Program-made: the position numbers and the translations under genes
Source of the DNA: Burkholderia diffusa
Lineage (GTDB): Bacteria > Pseudomonadota > Gammaproteobacteria > Burkholderiales > Burkholderiaceae
Reading direction: 5' to 3'
NCBI RefSeq assembly: GCF_001718315.1
Contig: NZ_CP013362.1
Coordinates: 2,046,001-2,110,000 of the forward strand
Length of the DNA stretch: 64,000 nucleotides
Shown here: piece by piece, positions 54,675-64,000 of the stretch
Layout: every line of letters starts with the position of its first letter
Position numbering within the stretch: the first letter of the stretch is position 1
Notes under the pieces: generated by a model
Told to the model about the DNA's origin: nothing
Databases searched by the model: none
The model's input: only the letters and a program-made list of their open reading frames with translations

Positions 54675-54810
54675 CGGGCACTCCTTTTACGAAACCGGAT
54701 CGACGTGGAGTCTAGGCCAAATCGCGCCGTTGCGGCACCTGCCGAACGGCCGATATCCGGGGCGACGCGCGCGCAGTCTAGAATAGCGGTTTTGGTCAGT
54801 CATTCCTGCC

Positions 54811-56742
<1,932 letters not shown>

Positions 56743-56851
56743 AGGCGGCCCGGGCGCCGTCGGCCGATCGCTTCAACAGCCACGCGCGGCGTCCCCGAGT
56801 TGCATGAATGCCCGACGCACCCGCCCCGCTGCGCCCGGCCCGGAAACGACA

Positions 56852-56875
56852 AGGCCGGGCACACAGGCCCGGCCT
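56852..56875. terminator. Hairpin between the ABC-F gene and a convergent small gene
   Basis: A 9-bp stem (56852-56860 with 56867-56875) has a 6-base loop and weak T-rich flanks on both strands, consistent with a bidirectional terminator. Confidence 0.6.
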
Positions 56876-56934
56876 CTTCGTCATTGTCGTATTCGCGGTT
56901 CTTGCATCGGCTGTCCGTCGGCGCCGCCGCCCGC

Positions 56935-57201
56935 TCAACGCCGTGGCAACGTATCGCGCGGCATCTGCTCGTCGTCGCCCATCAAGTGGCGCCGCCCTTC
57001 GGTCGGCCGGCGGATCGCCGCGACGACCTCCGCCTCCGTCACGTCCTCCGACACGACCCGGCGGGCCAAGCGCCCTTCGTCGTCGATCCACTCGACGATC
57101 CGACATCCACCGCCCCACGGCTGAACGATCGGCTCCGACACGCGGCAGCCGCGCAAGTTGTAGCTGCGTGCGCCCGGCGTTTCCCCATACTGTTTGAACA
57201 T
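56935..57201 (-). CDS. Small conserved protein (probably DUF2866)
   Basis: This 88-residue product begins MFKQYGETPGARSYNLRGC and contains a short beta-rich core, WGGGCRIVEWIDDEGRLARR, then an acidic-basic tail. I recall a Burkholderia-restricted family of this kind (DUF2866), but cannot confirm it here. There is no signal peptide or membrane segment. An AAGGGAA ribosome site precedes the ATG at 57201. It lies alone, 149 bases downstream of radA. Function is unknown. Confidence 0.7.
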   Translation of the reverse strand: MFKQYGETPGARSYNLRGCRVSEPIVQPWGGGCRIVEWIDDEGRLARRVVSEDVTEAEVVAAIRRPTEGRRHLMGDDEQMPRDTLPRR

Positions 57202-57350
57202 AGGTTCCCTTCGCATTGCGCGGTTCGACGATCCGGCAAAGGATAGGGAAATGCGATGTCCGGCGGGTTACATCAGCCTACATATTCTTTACAGCGAATT
57301 ACGTGACGGATCGCGTCCGGCCGGCATGCATGCGTGCCGGCCACGCACGA

Positions 57351-58727
57351 TCATTCGAGATCGCGTACGCGGTCGATCGCCTGCTCGATCCGCTCGACGG
57401 CCATCACGTTCAGCCCTTCGATCGGCTGTTTCGGTGCGTTCGCCTTCGGGATCAGCGCCGCGGTGAAACCAAGCTTCGCCGCCTCGCGCAGCCGTTCCTG
57501 GCCACGCGGGGACGGCCGGATCTCGCCCGCCAGCCCCACTTCGCCGAACACGATCAGGCCCTTCGGCAGCGCCTTGTTGCGCATCGACGAATGAATCGCG
57601 AGCAGCACCGCGAGGTCGGCGGCCGGCTCGGTGATCTTCACGCCACCCACCGCGTTGAGGAACACGTCCTGATCGAAACACGCGATGCCCGCGTGCCGAT
57701 GCAGCACCGCGAGCAGCATCGCGAGCCGGTTCTGTTCGAGGCCAACCGCGAGCCGGCGCGGGTTCGGCACGTGGGCCGTATCGACGAGCGCCTGGATTTC
57801 GACGAGCAGCGGGCGCGTGCCTTCCTGCGTGACGAGCACGCAGGAACCCGGCACGACCTGCTCGTGCTGCGACAGGAACAGCGCGGACGGGTTCGCGACA
57901 CCGCGCAGCCCGCGCTCGGTCATCGCGAACACGCCGAGTTCGTTGACCGCGCCGAAGCGGTTCTTGAACGCGCGCACGAGCCGGAACGACGAATGGGTGT
58001 CGCCTTCGAAGTACAGCACCGTGTCGACGATGTGCTCGAGCACGCGCGGGCCGGCGAGGTTGCCCTCCTTCGTCACGTGCCCGACCATGATGATCGCCGT
58101 GCCGGACTGCTTCGCGATGCGCGTGAGCTGCGCCGCGCACTCGCGCACCTGGGCGACCGAACCGGGCGCCGACGTCAGTGCTTCGGAATAGACGGTCTGG
58201 ATCGAGTCGATGACGGCGACGTCCGGCCGTTCAGCGTCGATCGCGGCCTGGATCTTCTCGAGCTGGATCTCCGCGAGCAGCTTCAACTCGGCCGCCGGCG
58301 CGCCGCCGTCGAGCAGCGCGAGCCGTTGCGCGCGCAACGCGATCTGCGCGGCCGATTCCTCGCCGCTGATATAGAGTGCGCGACGCTCGCTGGCGATGTC
58401 CGCGAGCGACTGCAGCAACAGCGTCGACTTGCCGATGCCCGGATCGCCGCCGATCAGCACGACGCCGCCCGGCACCAGCCCGCCGCCCAGCACACGGTCG
58501 AATTCGCCGATGCCGGTGGAGAAGCGCGGCACGTCGGCCGCCTCGATGTCGACGAGCCGCTGCACGGGCGCGCGCTTCGCGAGCGACTGGAAGCGATGGG
58601 CGGTAGGCGACTCGGCGACCGATTCGACGAGCGTGTTCCAGGCCTGGCACGACGGGCATTGCCCCTGCCACTTCGGGGTTTGTCCGCCGCACTCGCTGCA
58701 GACGTAGACGGTTTTCTGTTTGGCCAC
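57351..58727 (-). CDS. radA: DNA repair protein RadA
   Basis: RadA is a RecA-like ATPase that drives branch migration in recombination. The 458 residues show a four-cysteine zinc finger (Cys10, 13, 24 and 27), Walker A GDPGIGKS at 94-101, the RadA-specific KNRFG at 255-259 and a C-terminal Lon-protease-like domain. The start is GTG at 58727, giving the conserved AKQKTVYVCSECG N-terminus. It follows alr by 11 bases. Confidence 0.98.
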   Translation of the reverse strand: MAKQKTVYVCSECGGQTPKWQGQCPSCQAWNTLVESVAESPTAHRFQSLAKRAPVQRLVDIEAADVPRFSTGIGEFDRVLGGGLVPGGVVLIGGDPGIGKSTLLLQSLADIASERRALYISGEESAAQIALRAQRLALLDGGAPAAELKLLAEIQLEKIQAAIDAERPDVAVIDSIQTVYSEALTSAPGSVAQVRECAAQLTRIAKQSGTAIIMVGHVTKEGNLAGPRVLEHIVDTVLYFEGDTHSSFRLVRAFKNRFGAVNELGVFAMTERGLRGVANPSALFLSQHEQVVPGSCVLVTQEGTRPLLVEIQALVDTAHVPNPRRLAVGLEQNRLAMLLAVLHRHAGIACFDQDVFLNAVGGVKITEPAADLAVLLAIHSSMRNKALPKGLIVFGEVGLAGEIRPSPRGQERLREAAKLGFTAALIPKANAPKQPIEGLNVMAVERIEQAIDRVRDLE

Positions 58728-58738
58728 GCGTGCTGCCC

Positions 58739-59809
58739 TTATTCCGCGCGCACCGGTACGCGGCCGGCAACCGCGCACATCAGTTCATAGCCGATCGTCC
58801 AGCAATGGCGCGCGACGTCGTCGATCGGCAGCGCGTTGCCCCACAGCTCGACCCGCGCGCCGACGCCGGCCTGCGGGCACGGCGTCAGGTCGACGGTAAT
58901 CATGTCCATCGACACGCGGCCGACGATCCGCGTGCGGATTCCGTCGACGATCACCGGCGTGCCTTCGGGCGCGACGCGCGGATAGCCGTCCGCATAGCCG
59001 CACGCGACGACGCCAATGCGCATCGGCGCTTGCGCGGAGAACGTCGAGCCGTAGCCGATCGCCTGCCCCTTCGCGATCGTCTGCACGGCGATCAGCTCGG
59101 ACGCGAGCGTCATCGCGGGCTTCAGGCCGGTGTCGGCGATGTCGGCCGACAGCCCCGACGGCGATGCGCCGTACAGCACGATCCCGGGCCGCACCCAGTC
59201 GAAATGCGTATCCGGATGCCACAGGACGGCCGCCGAATTCGCGAGACTGCGCGCACCGGCGATGTTTTCCGCACCGCGCTCGAACGTCGCCAGCTGCTCG
59301 GCCACGCCGCGCTCGTTGTCGGCATCCGAAAAATGGGTCATCAACGTGATCTGGCCGATGCCGGGGCACGCACGGGCGCGCTCCCACGCGGCGCGGTATT
59401 TCTCCGGCACGTAGCCGAGCCGGTTCATCCCGCTGTTCATCTTGAGCTGCACGTTGACGGGCTTGGACAACCGCGCCGTCTCCAGCATCCGCATCTGCTC
59501 GTCGTTGTGGACGGTGGTCGTCAGGCTGTAGCGGTCGATCACGTCGATGTCGGTCGAGCGGAAGAACCCTTCGAGCAGCAGGATCGGGCCGGCCCAGCCG
59601 AGCTCGCGCAGCTTCACGGCCTCGTCGAGGTCGAGCAGGCCGAAGCCGTCGGTGCCGCGCAGGCCGGGAAACACGCGCGCGAGACCGTGGCCGTATGCGT
59701 TGGCCTTGACGACCGCCCAGACCTTGGACGGGCCGGCAAATCGGCGGACGACGGAGAGATTGTTCGCGAGAGCGGCGGTATGGATGGTGGCGGAGATCGG
59801 GCGCGGCAT
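58739..59809 (-). CDS. alr: Alanine racemase
   Basis: It makes D-alanine for peptidoglycan. The 356-residue fold-III PLP enzyme has the cofactor lysine Lys35 in [11 protein letters not shown] and the opposite catalytic tyrosine in the [11 protein letters not shown] block. Length and motifs match both biosynthetic Alr and catabolic DadX; no dadA neighbour is present, favouring the biosynthetic role. It precedes radA and diverges from lplT across 218 bases. Confidence 0.97.
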   Translation of the reverse strand: MPRPISATIHTAALANNLSVVRRFAGPSKVWAVVKANAYGHGLARVFPGLRGTDGFGLLDLDEAVKLRELGWAGPILLLEGFFRSTDIDVIDRYSLTTTVHNDEQMRMLETARLSKPVNVQLKMNSGMNRLGYVPEKYRAAWERARACPGIGQITLMTHFSDADNERGVAEQLATFERGAENIAGARSLANSAAVLWHPDTHFDWVRPGIVLYGASPSGLSADIADTGLKPAMTLASELIAVQTIAKGQAIGYGSTFSAQAPMRIGVVACGYADGYPRVAPEGTPVIVDGIRTRIVGRVSMDMITVDLTPCPQAGVGARVELWGNALPIDDVARHCWTIGYELMCAVAGRVPVRAE

Positions 59810-60027
59810 GGGAAATTTACGTAAAGACGCTTGCGAATCATCAGCTTACCGCGCCTTTTGAGCACCGAAGCCGACAATTTGCGGAACGATCGGGGAATCT
59901 TGCTAGTCCGAATTGCCGTATTTTCGTGTTATAAAGCCGTGCGCACAACCCATTTCGAACGGAATAAGCCGATCGCATACCAGGCGGCCTACGCGGCCCT
60001 GCCGCAGCGACGAAAGCATCGCATCAG

Positions 60028-61335
60028 ATGAAAAAAGGTTTTTACACCATCATGGCCGCGCAGTTTTTCTCGTCGCTGGCCGACAATGCGCTTCTCATCG
60101 CCGCCATCGCCCTGCTGAAAGACCTCCACGCCCCCAACTGGATGACACCGCTGCTCAAGCTGTTCTTCGTGTTGTCCTACGTGGTGCTGGCGGCGTATGT
60201 CGGTGCGTTCGCCGACTCGCGCCCGAAGGGTCGCGTGATGTTCATCACCAACTCGATCAAGGTGATCGGCTGCCTGATCATGCTGTTCGGCGCCCATCCG
60301 CTGATCGCGTACGGGATCGTCGGATTCGGCGCCGCGGCCTACTCGCCTGCGAAATACGGCATTCTGACCGAGCTGCTGCCGGCCGACAGGCTCGTCGCCG
60401 CGAACGGCTGGATCGAAGGCACGACCGTCAGCTCGATCATCCTCGGCACCGTGCTCGGCGGCGCACTGATCAGCCCGCACATCGCGTCGCACGTGATCTC
60501 GCACACCCCGGCCTGGATTGCCACGCCTGCCGAAGCGGCGATGGTGATCATCATGGCGATCTACGTGGTCGCCGCCATCTTCAACCTGCGGATCCCCGAT
60601 ACGGGCGCGCGCTACCCGAAGCAGGAGCGCGGCCCGGTCAAGCTCCTCACCGACTTCGCCGACTGCTTCATGGTGCTCTGGCGCGACAAGCTCGGCCAGA
60701 TCTCGCTCGCGGTCACGACGCTGTTCTGGGGTGCGGGCGCGACGCTGCAATTCATCGTGCTGAAGTGGGCCGAAGTCTCGCTGAACATGTCGCTGTCCGA
60801 AGGCGCGATCCTGCAGGCCGTGGTCGCGGTCGGTGTCGCGGGCGGCGCGATCGCCGCCGCCGCGCGGATCCCACTGAAGAAGTCACTCACCGTGCTGCCC
60901 GTCGGCATCGTCATGGGCATCGCGGTCATGCTGATGGCGTTCTACACGCGCGACCTGCTCCCGTCGCACTGGGCCGTGCACTTCGGCCACCTGCGCCTGC
61001 CGGCGTACCTGATCGTCGCGTACCTCTTCCTGATCTGCGTCGGCGCGCTGTCCGGCTACTTCGTGGTTCCGATGAACGCACTGCTGCAGCATCGCGGCCA
61101 CGTGTTGCTGTCGGCCGGCCACTCGATCGCGGTGCAGAATTTCAACGAGAACCTGTCGGTGCTCGTGATGCTGTGCCTGTATGCGGTGCTGGTCTGGCTC
61201 GACGTGCCGGTCGGCGTCGTGATCGTGCTGTTCGGCACGTTCGTCTGCCTGACGATGTGGCTGGTGATGCGCCGCCATCAGGCGAACCAGCGTCAGTTCG
61301 ACTCGGTCGCGCTGATCGGCGAATCGCGGCACTGA
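60028..61335 (+). CDS. lplT: Lysophospholipid transporter LplT
   Basis: LplT is an MFS transporter that flips lysophospholipids inward for re-acylation. The 435 residues have about twelve membrane segments and family motifs such as KGFYTIMAAQFFSSLADNAL at the start, GFGAAAYSPAKYGILTELLP and VPMNALLQHRGH. In enteric bacteria lplT is paired with the acyltransferase aas; here it is alone, followed after 58 bases by thiD. The 218 bases upstream contain A/T-rich sequence with a possible -10 (TATAAA near 59931). Confidence 0.93.
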   Translation: MKKGFYTIMAAQFFSSLADNALLIAAIALLKDLHAPNWMTPLLKLFFVLSYVVLAAYVGAFADSRPKGRVMFITNSIKVIGCLIMLFGAHPLIAYGIVGFGAAAYSPAKYGILTELLPADRLVAANGWIEGTTVSSIILGTVLGGALISPHIASHVISHTPAWIATPAEAAMVIIMAIYVVAAIFNLRIPDTGARYPKQERGPVKLLTDFADCFMVLWRDKLGQISLAVTTLFWGAGATLQFIVLKWAEVSLNMSLSEGAILQAVVAVGVAGGAIAAAARIPLKKSLTVLPVGIVMGIAVMLMAFYTRDLLPSHWAVHFGHLRLPAYLIVAYLFLICVGALSGYFVVPMNALLQHRGHVLLSAGHSIAVQNFNENLSVLVMLCLYAVLVWLDVPVGVVIVLFGTFVCLTMWLVMRRHQANQRQFDSVALIGESRH

Positions 61336-61393
61336 CGCTACACTTCCCGTTTTCGTCCGTCGGCGTCGGTCTTCGAACCGGCGCCTTGCCATC

Positions 61394-62203
61394 ATGACGC
61401 ACCCGATACCCAACGTCCTGACGATCGCCGGCTCCGACTCGGGCGGTGGCGCGGGCATCCAGGCCGACCTCAAGACGTTCTCCGCGCTTGGTGCGTACGG
61501 CGCGAGCGTGATCACCGCGCTGACCGCGCAGAACACGCGCGGCGTAACCGGCGTGCACGCGCCGGACGCCGCGTTCGTGACCGCGCAGCTCGATGCGGTT
61601 TTCGACGACATCCGTATCGACGCGGTCAAGATCGGCATGCTCGCGAACGCGGCGATCGTGCACGCGGTGGCCGACGCGTTGCGGCGCCATGCGCCGCGCT
61701 TCGTCGTGCTCGACACGGTGATGATCTCAAAGAGCTCGCACGCGCTGCTCGCGCCCGATGCCGTCGACGCGTTGCGCGACGCGCTGCTGCCTCTTGCGAC
61801 CGTCGTCACGCCGAACCTGCCCGAAGCGGCCGCCCTGCTCGGCGATACGCCCGCGACGACCGAAGACGAGATGGTTCGGCAAGGTCGGGCGCTGTTGAAG
61901 ACCGGTGCGCACGCCGTGCTGATGAAGGGCGGCCACCTGCCCGACGCGGCCGCGAGCCCCGACTGGCTCGTCGATGCAGCGCACACGGTGCGGTTCGACG
62001 GCGCGCGCGTGCCGGTCAGCAACACGCACGGCACCGGCTGCACGCTGTCGTCGGCGATTGCCGCGCTGCTGCCGCAGCAGCCCGATCTCGCGTGCGCGGT
62101 ACGCGAAGCGAAGGCCTATCTGAGCGGCGCGATCGCCGCGAGCGGCCAGCTCGACGTCGGCCACGGCGTCGGGCCCGTCCATCACTTCCATCGCTGGTGG
62201 TAA
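61394..62203 (+). CDS. thiD: Hydroxymethylpyrimidine/phosphomethylpyrimidine kinase
   Basis: ThiD carries out two phosphorylations in the pyrimidine branch of thiamine synthesis. The 269-residue ribokinase-fold protein has AGSDSGGGAGIQADLKTFSA near the N-terminus, the substrate-loop VITALTAQNT and the anion-hole GTGCTLSSAIAA near residue 215. It is isolated from other thi genes and convergent with the DUF1853 gene, whose stop is 18 bases away. Confidence 0.97.
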   Translation: MTHPIPNVLTIAGSDSGGGAGIQADLKTFSALGAYGASVITALTAQNTRGVTGVHAPDAAFVTAQLDAVFDDIRIDAVKIGMLANAAIVHAVADALRRHAPRFVVLDTVMISKSSHALLAPDAVDALRDALLPLATVVTPNLPEAAALLGDTPATTEDEMVRQGRALLKTGAHAVLMKGGHLPDAAASPDWLVDAAHTVRFDGARVPVSNTHGTGCTLSSAIAALLPQQPDLACAVREAKAYLSGAIAASGQLDVGHGVGPVHHFHRWW

Positions 62204-62221
62204 GCGCCGGCTGACGCGGCG

Positions 62222-63181
62222 TCAGTGGTCCTGCGCGGCAAACGCGCGCGCACGCGCCGGCCAGTCGTCCGGGACGATGAAGCCGCGCGCCGTCTCCCGC
62301 CATACGCGATCGCCGCCCTGTCGATACACGGCGATCAACGCAGGCGCCTGGCGCGCCGTCAATACGGACGGCAGCTCGAGCGACCGCGCCAGCGGTTCCG
62401 GCGCGGCGTCGGCCTCCACCCGCCGTGGCGCGAGCCACGCCAGCCGTGGCAGCACGTTCCACGCCGCGCCGTCGGGCTGCGCGGCCGCCCAGGCCGGCCA
62501 CTGCGCATGCGTGAGCCAGAACCCTCGAGGATGATCGGCCGCGATTTCCGCGGCCACCGGCGCCAGCGGCACACCGTGCGGATAGAACAGCCAGCCCTTG
62601 ATGAACATCTGCGCATCGGACGGCGCGCCGTACCCGAGCAACGCGAACCCGTGGCGATCGCTCAGCCGCAATTGATGCTCGAGCAACCGGCTGCGCTTGC
62701 GGTCGAGACGGTCGACAAGATTCGGGCCGACGAAATCCGCGAGCGATGCGTCGCCGTCCACCGGCGCGCATAGATAGCACTTCACCGCGAGCTCCCAGTG
62801 CAGGCGCTGCCCGCCCGGCGCATCGACGAGGAAATCGACTTCACCGAGCGTCTTGCCGTTGCTGCGCAGCGGCAGGTTGGCGGCGACGAGCCGCAGCGAC
62901 GGCCCGTGCGTGAGGAAATACTCGAGCAGGCATTCGGCATAGCGGCCGAGTCGCACGGGCCGCAGCCCGTCGAGCGCGCGGTGCAGCGGCTGCGGCGCGG
63001 CGTCGAGCGCGACGAGCCACGCTTCGACGGCCACCCGCTCGATCGCGTCGGACCACGGATGCGCGAGCGGCGCGCCGGGGGCCGCGGTGAGCAGGCTCGG
63101 GCTCGCGAGGAGCCAGCCCAGATCGCGAACCGCGGCATCGTGCAGCGTATCGACGAACGCGAACGCCGCGCCGCGCGTCAT
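62222..63181 (-). CDS. DUF1853 family protein
   Basis: The 319-residue protein matches DUF1853. Landmarks are RLGRYAECLLEYFLTHGP, NLPLRSNGKTLGEVDFLVD, and HWELAVKCYL followed by NLVDRLDRKRSRLLEHQLRL. The pattern E-x-n-GEVDFL-x-n-ExAVK resembles a PD-(D/E)xK nuclease core (inference). I place the start at ATG 63181, which overlaps the upstream uracil-DNA glycosylase stop by four bases. Function is unestablished; coupling to a DNA-repair gene is suggestive. Confidence 0.85.
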   Translation of the reverse strand: MTRGAAFAFVDTLHDAAVRDLGWLLASPSLLTAAPGAPLAHPWSDAIERVAVEAWLVALDAAPQPLHRALDGLRPVRLGRYAECLLEYFLTHGPSLRLVAANLPLRSNGKTLGEVDFLVDAPGGQRLHWELAVKCYLCAPVDGDASLADFVGPNLVDRLDRKRSRLLEHQLRLSDRHGFALLGYGAPSDAQMFIKGWLFYPHGVPLAPVAAEIAADHPRGFWLTHAQWPAWAAAQPDGAAWNVLPRLAWLAPRRVEADAAPEPLARSLELPSVLTARQAPALIAVYRQGGDRVWRETARGFIVPDDWPARARAFAAQDH

Positions 63182-64000
63182 TGTCCGGCCGGCCCGTTCG
63201 CGTCGGCACCCTCCGCCCGCTGGAACGTATCGCGCGCCAGGCACAGATCGGCCCACGCCTTCGACTTGTCCTGCAGGCTGCGCAGCAGGTACGCAGGGTG
63301 ATAGGTGACGATGACCGGCACGCCTTCGTACGTGTGCACGCGGCCGCGCAGCGACGCAATGCTCGCGTCCGTCTTCAGCAGCGTCTGCGCGGCGAAGCGG
63401 CCGAGCGCGACGATCAGCCTCGGCTTCACGAGCGCGACCTGGCGCTGGAGGTAAGGCTCGCAGCGCGCGACCTCGTCCGGTTCCGGATTGCGGTTGCCCG
63501 GCGGGCGGCACTTGATCACGTTCGCGATGTAGACGTTGTCGCCGCGCTTGAGCGCGAGCGACTGCAGCATGTTGTCGAGCAGCTTGCCGGCCTGGCCGAC
63601 GAACGGCTCGCCCTGCTTGTCCTCGTTCTCGCCCGGCGCTTCGCCGATCAGCATCCAGTCCGCTTCGCGATCGCCGACACCGAATACGGTATTGGTGCGC
63701 TTCTCGCACAGGCGGCAGCTCGTACAGCCGGCGACGCGTGCGGCCAGCGCATCCCAGTCGAGCATCGCCACCGGGGTTGCGGCGGGACGCGATTCGGCCG
63801 TCGGCAGCGGATCGCCGGGCGGCGCCGCGTCGAACCAGGCGAAATCGTCTTCGGTGACGGGCGGGATGTCGTCTGCGGCCGTGGCCGGCGCAGGCGTGGT
63901 GGACGCGCGGTCGCCATCGCTCGCGACACGCGTGGCCGATGCGACTTCACCCGCCGGTGCCGCATCGTGCTCGGCTGCACCGGCCGACGGCTTGTCGTCA
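63178..64000 (-). CDS. Family-4 uracil-DNA glycosylase, 5' end cut by the window edge
   Basis: The C-terminal 197 residues are a type-4 (iron-sulfur) uracil-DNA glycosylase. CTSCRLC carries the first cluster cysteines, [20 protein letters not shown] is the active-site loop, [17 protein letters not shown] supplies the last cysteines, and TYHPAYLLR is motif 2. A GTG or ATG near 63765-63771 could start this core, but the same frame stays open to base 64000. It encodes an Ala/Pro/Asp-rich segment with [15 protein letters not shown], so the real protein is longer and its start lies outside. It overlaps DUF1853 by four bases. Confidence 0.9.
   Translation of the reverse strand, partial: DDKPSAGAAEHDAAPAGEVASATRVASDGDRASTTPAPATAADDIPPVTEDDFAWFDAAPPGDPLPTAESRPAATPVAMLDWDALAARVAGCTSCRLCEKRTNTVFGVGDREADWMLIGEAPGENEDKQGEPFVGQAGKLLDNMLQSLALKRGDNVYIANVIKCRPPGNRNPEPDEVARCEPYLQRQVALVKPRLIVALGRFAAQTLLKTDASIASLRGRVHTYEGVPVIVTYHPAYLLRSLQDKSKAWADLCLARDTFQRAEGADANGPAGQ

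Noticed and set aside
62222..63709. 495-codon extension of the DUF1853 gene
   Set aside because: The extra N-terminal part overlaps the glycosylase core in a different frame and lacks family similarity.

Overview
The window is a GC-rich, gene-dense segment of a betaproteobacterial chromosome. Gene order and protein sequences point to Burkholderia, most likely a Burkholderia cepacia complex species and chromosome 1. The supporting blocks are guaA/guaB, smpB-ratA-rnfH, the rpsB-tsf-pyrH-frr-uppS-cdsA-dxr-rseP-bamA-skp-lpxD-fabZ-lpxA-lpxB-rnhB superoperon, and dapC-dapD-dapE-prmB. The genus call is an inference from recalled synteny and product similarity, not from a database search. I saw no rRNA, tRNA, CRISPR array, insertion sequence or prophage. 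Both edges cut genes: a HEAT-repeat gene on the left and a family-4 uracil-DNA glycosylase on the right, whose reading frame stays open to the last base.

Layout. 1-1.8 kb: HEAT-repeat protein, DUF971 protein, a decayed NUDIX hydrolase remnant and thpR. 1.9-5.8 kb: guanine nucleotide synthesis (guaB, a small membrane protein, guaA) read leftward. 6.0-10.6 kb: the most accessory-looking part. A DUF899 thioredoxin-like gene and a DUF2182 metal-binding membrane protein gene diverge from a winged-helix regulator and a beta-propeller cyclotransferase-like gene, followed by an EamA permease. 10.7-12.0 kb: rnfH-ratA divergent from smpB. 12.2-17.4 kb: nfeD-qmcA, then ppsA divergent from its regulator ppsR. 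17.5-33.2 kb: one long leftward run covering ribosomal protein S2, EF-Ts, UMP kinase, ribosome recycling, isoprenoid and phospholipid synthesis, outer-membrane assembly and lipid A synthesis, ending in rnhB and an rRNA methyltransferase. 33.6-38.9 kb: map, glnD and a pseudouridine synthase with a repeat-built N-terminal tail. 39-46.7 kb: smc, zipA, ligA, def. 46.8-47.7 kb: a second EamA permease. 47.9-54.1 kb: dapC-dapD-arsC-like-dapE-prmB and a cardiolipin synthase. 54.2-64 kb: glutathione peroxidase, an ABC-F ATPase, a small conserved protein, radA, alr, lplT, thiD, DUF1853 and the uracil-DNA glycosylase.

How the genes work together. The central superoperon couples translation factors to envelope biogenesis. 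Isoprenoid precursor (Dxr), undecaprenyl diphosphate (UppS), CDP-diacylglycerol (CdsA), envelope proteolysis (RseP), outer-membrane protein insertion (BamA, Skp) and lipid A (LpxD, FabZ, LpxA, LpxB) are encoded together. The dap block supplies meso-diaminopimelate for peptidoglycan and lysine; alanine racemase lies separately. SMC, ZipA and LigA serve chromosome organisation, division and replication.

No clearly new large system stands out. The best candidate for an under-described module is the divergent DUF899/DUF2182 versus regulator/propeller cassette at 6.0-9.5 kb, with a perfect inverted repeat between its two arms. Other points of note are the 138-bp tandem repeat in the pseudouridine synthase gene, a structured rpsB leader, a terminator-like hairpin between rpsB and tsf, an unassigned hairpin between zipA and ligA, and a small membrane protein gene lodged between guaB and guaA. 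Promoter and terminator calls are by eye.
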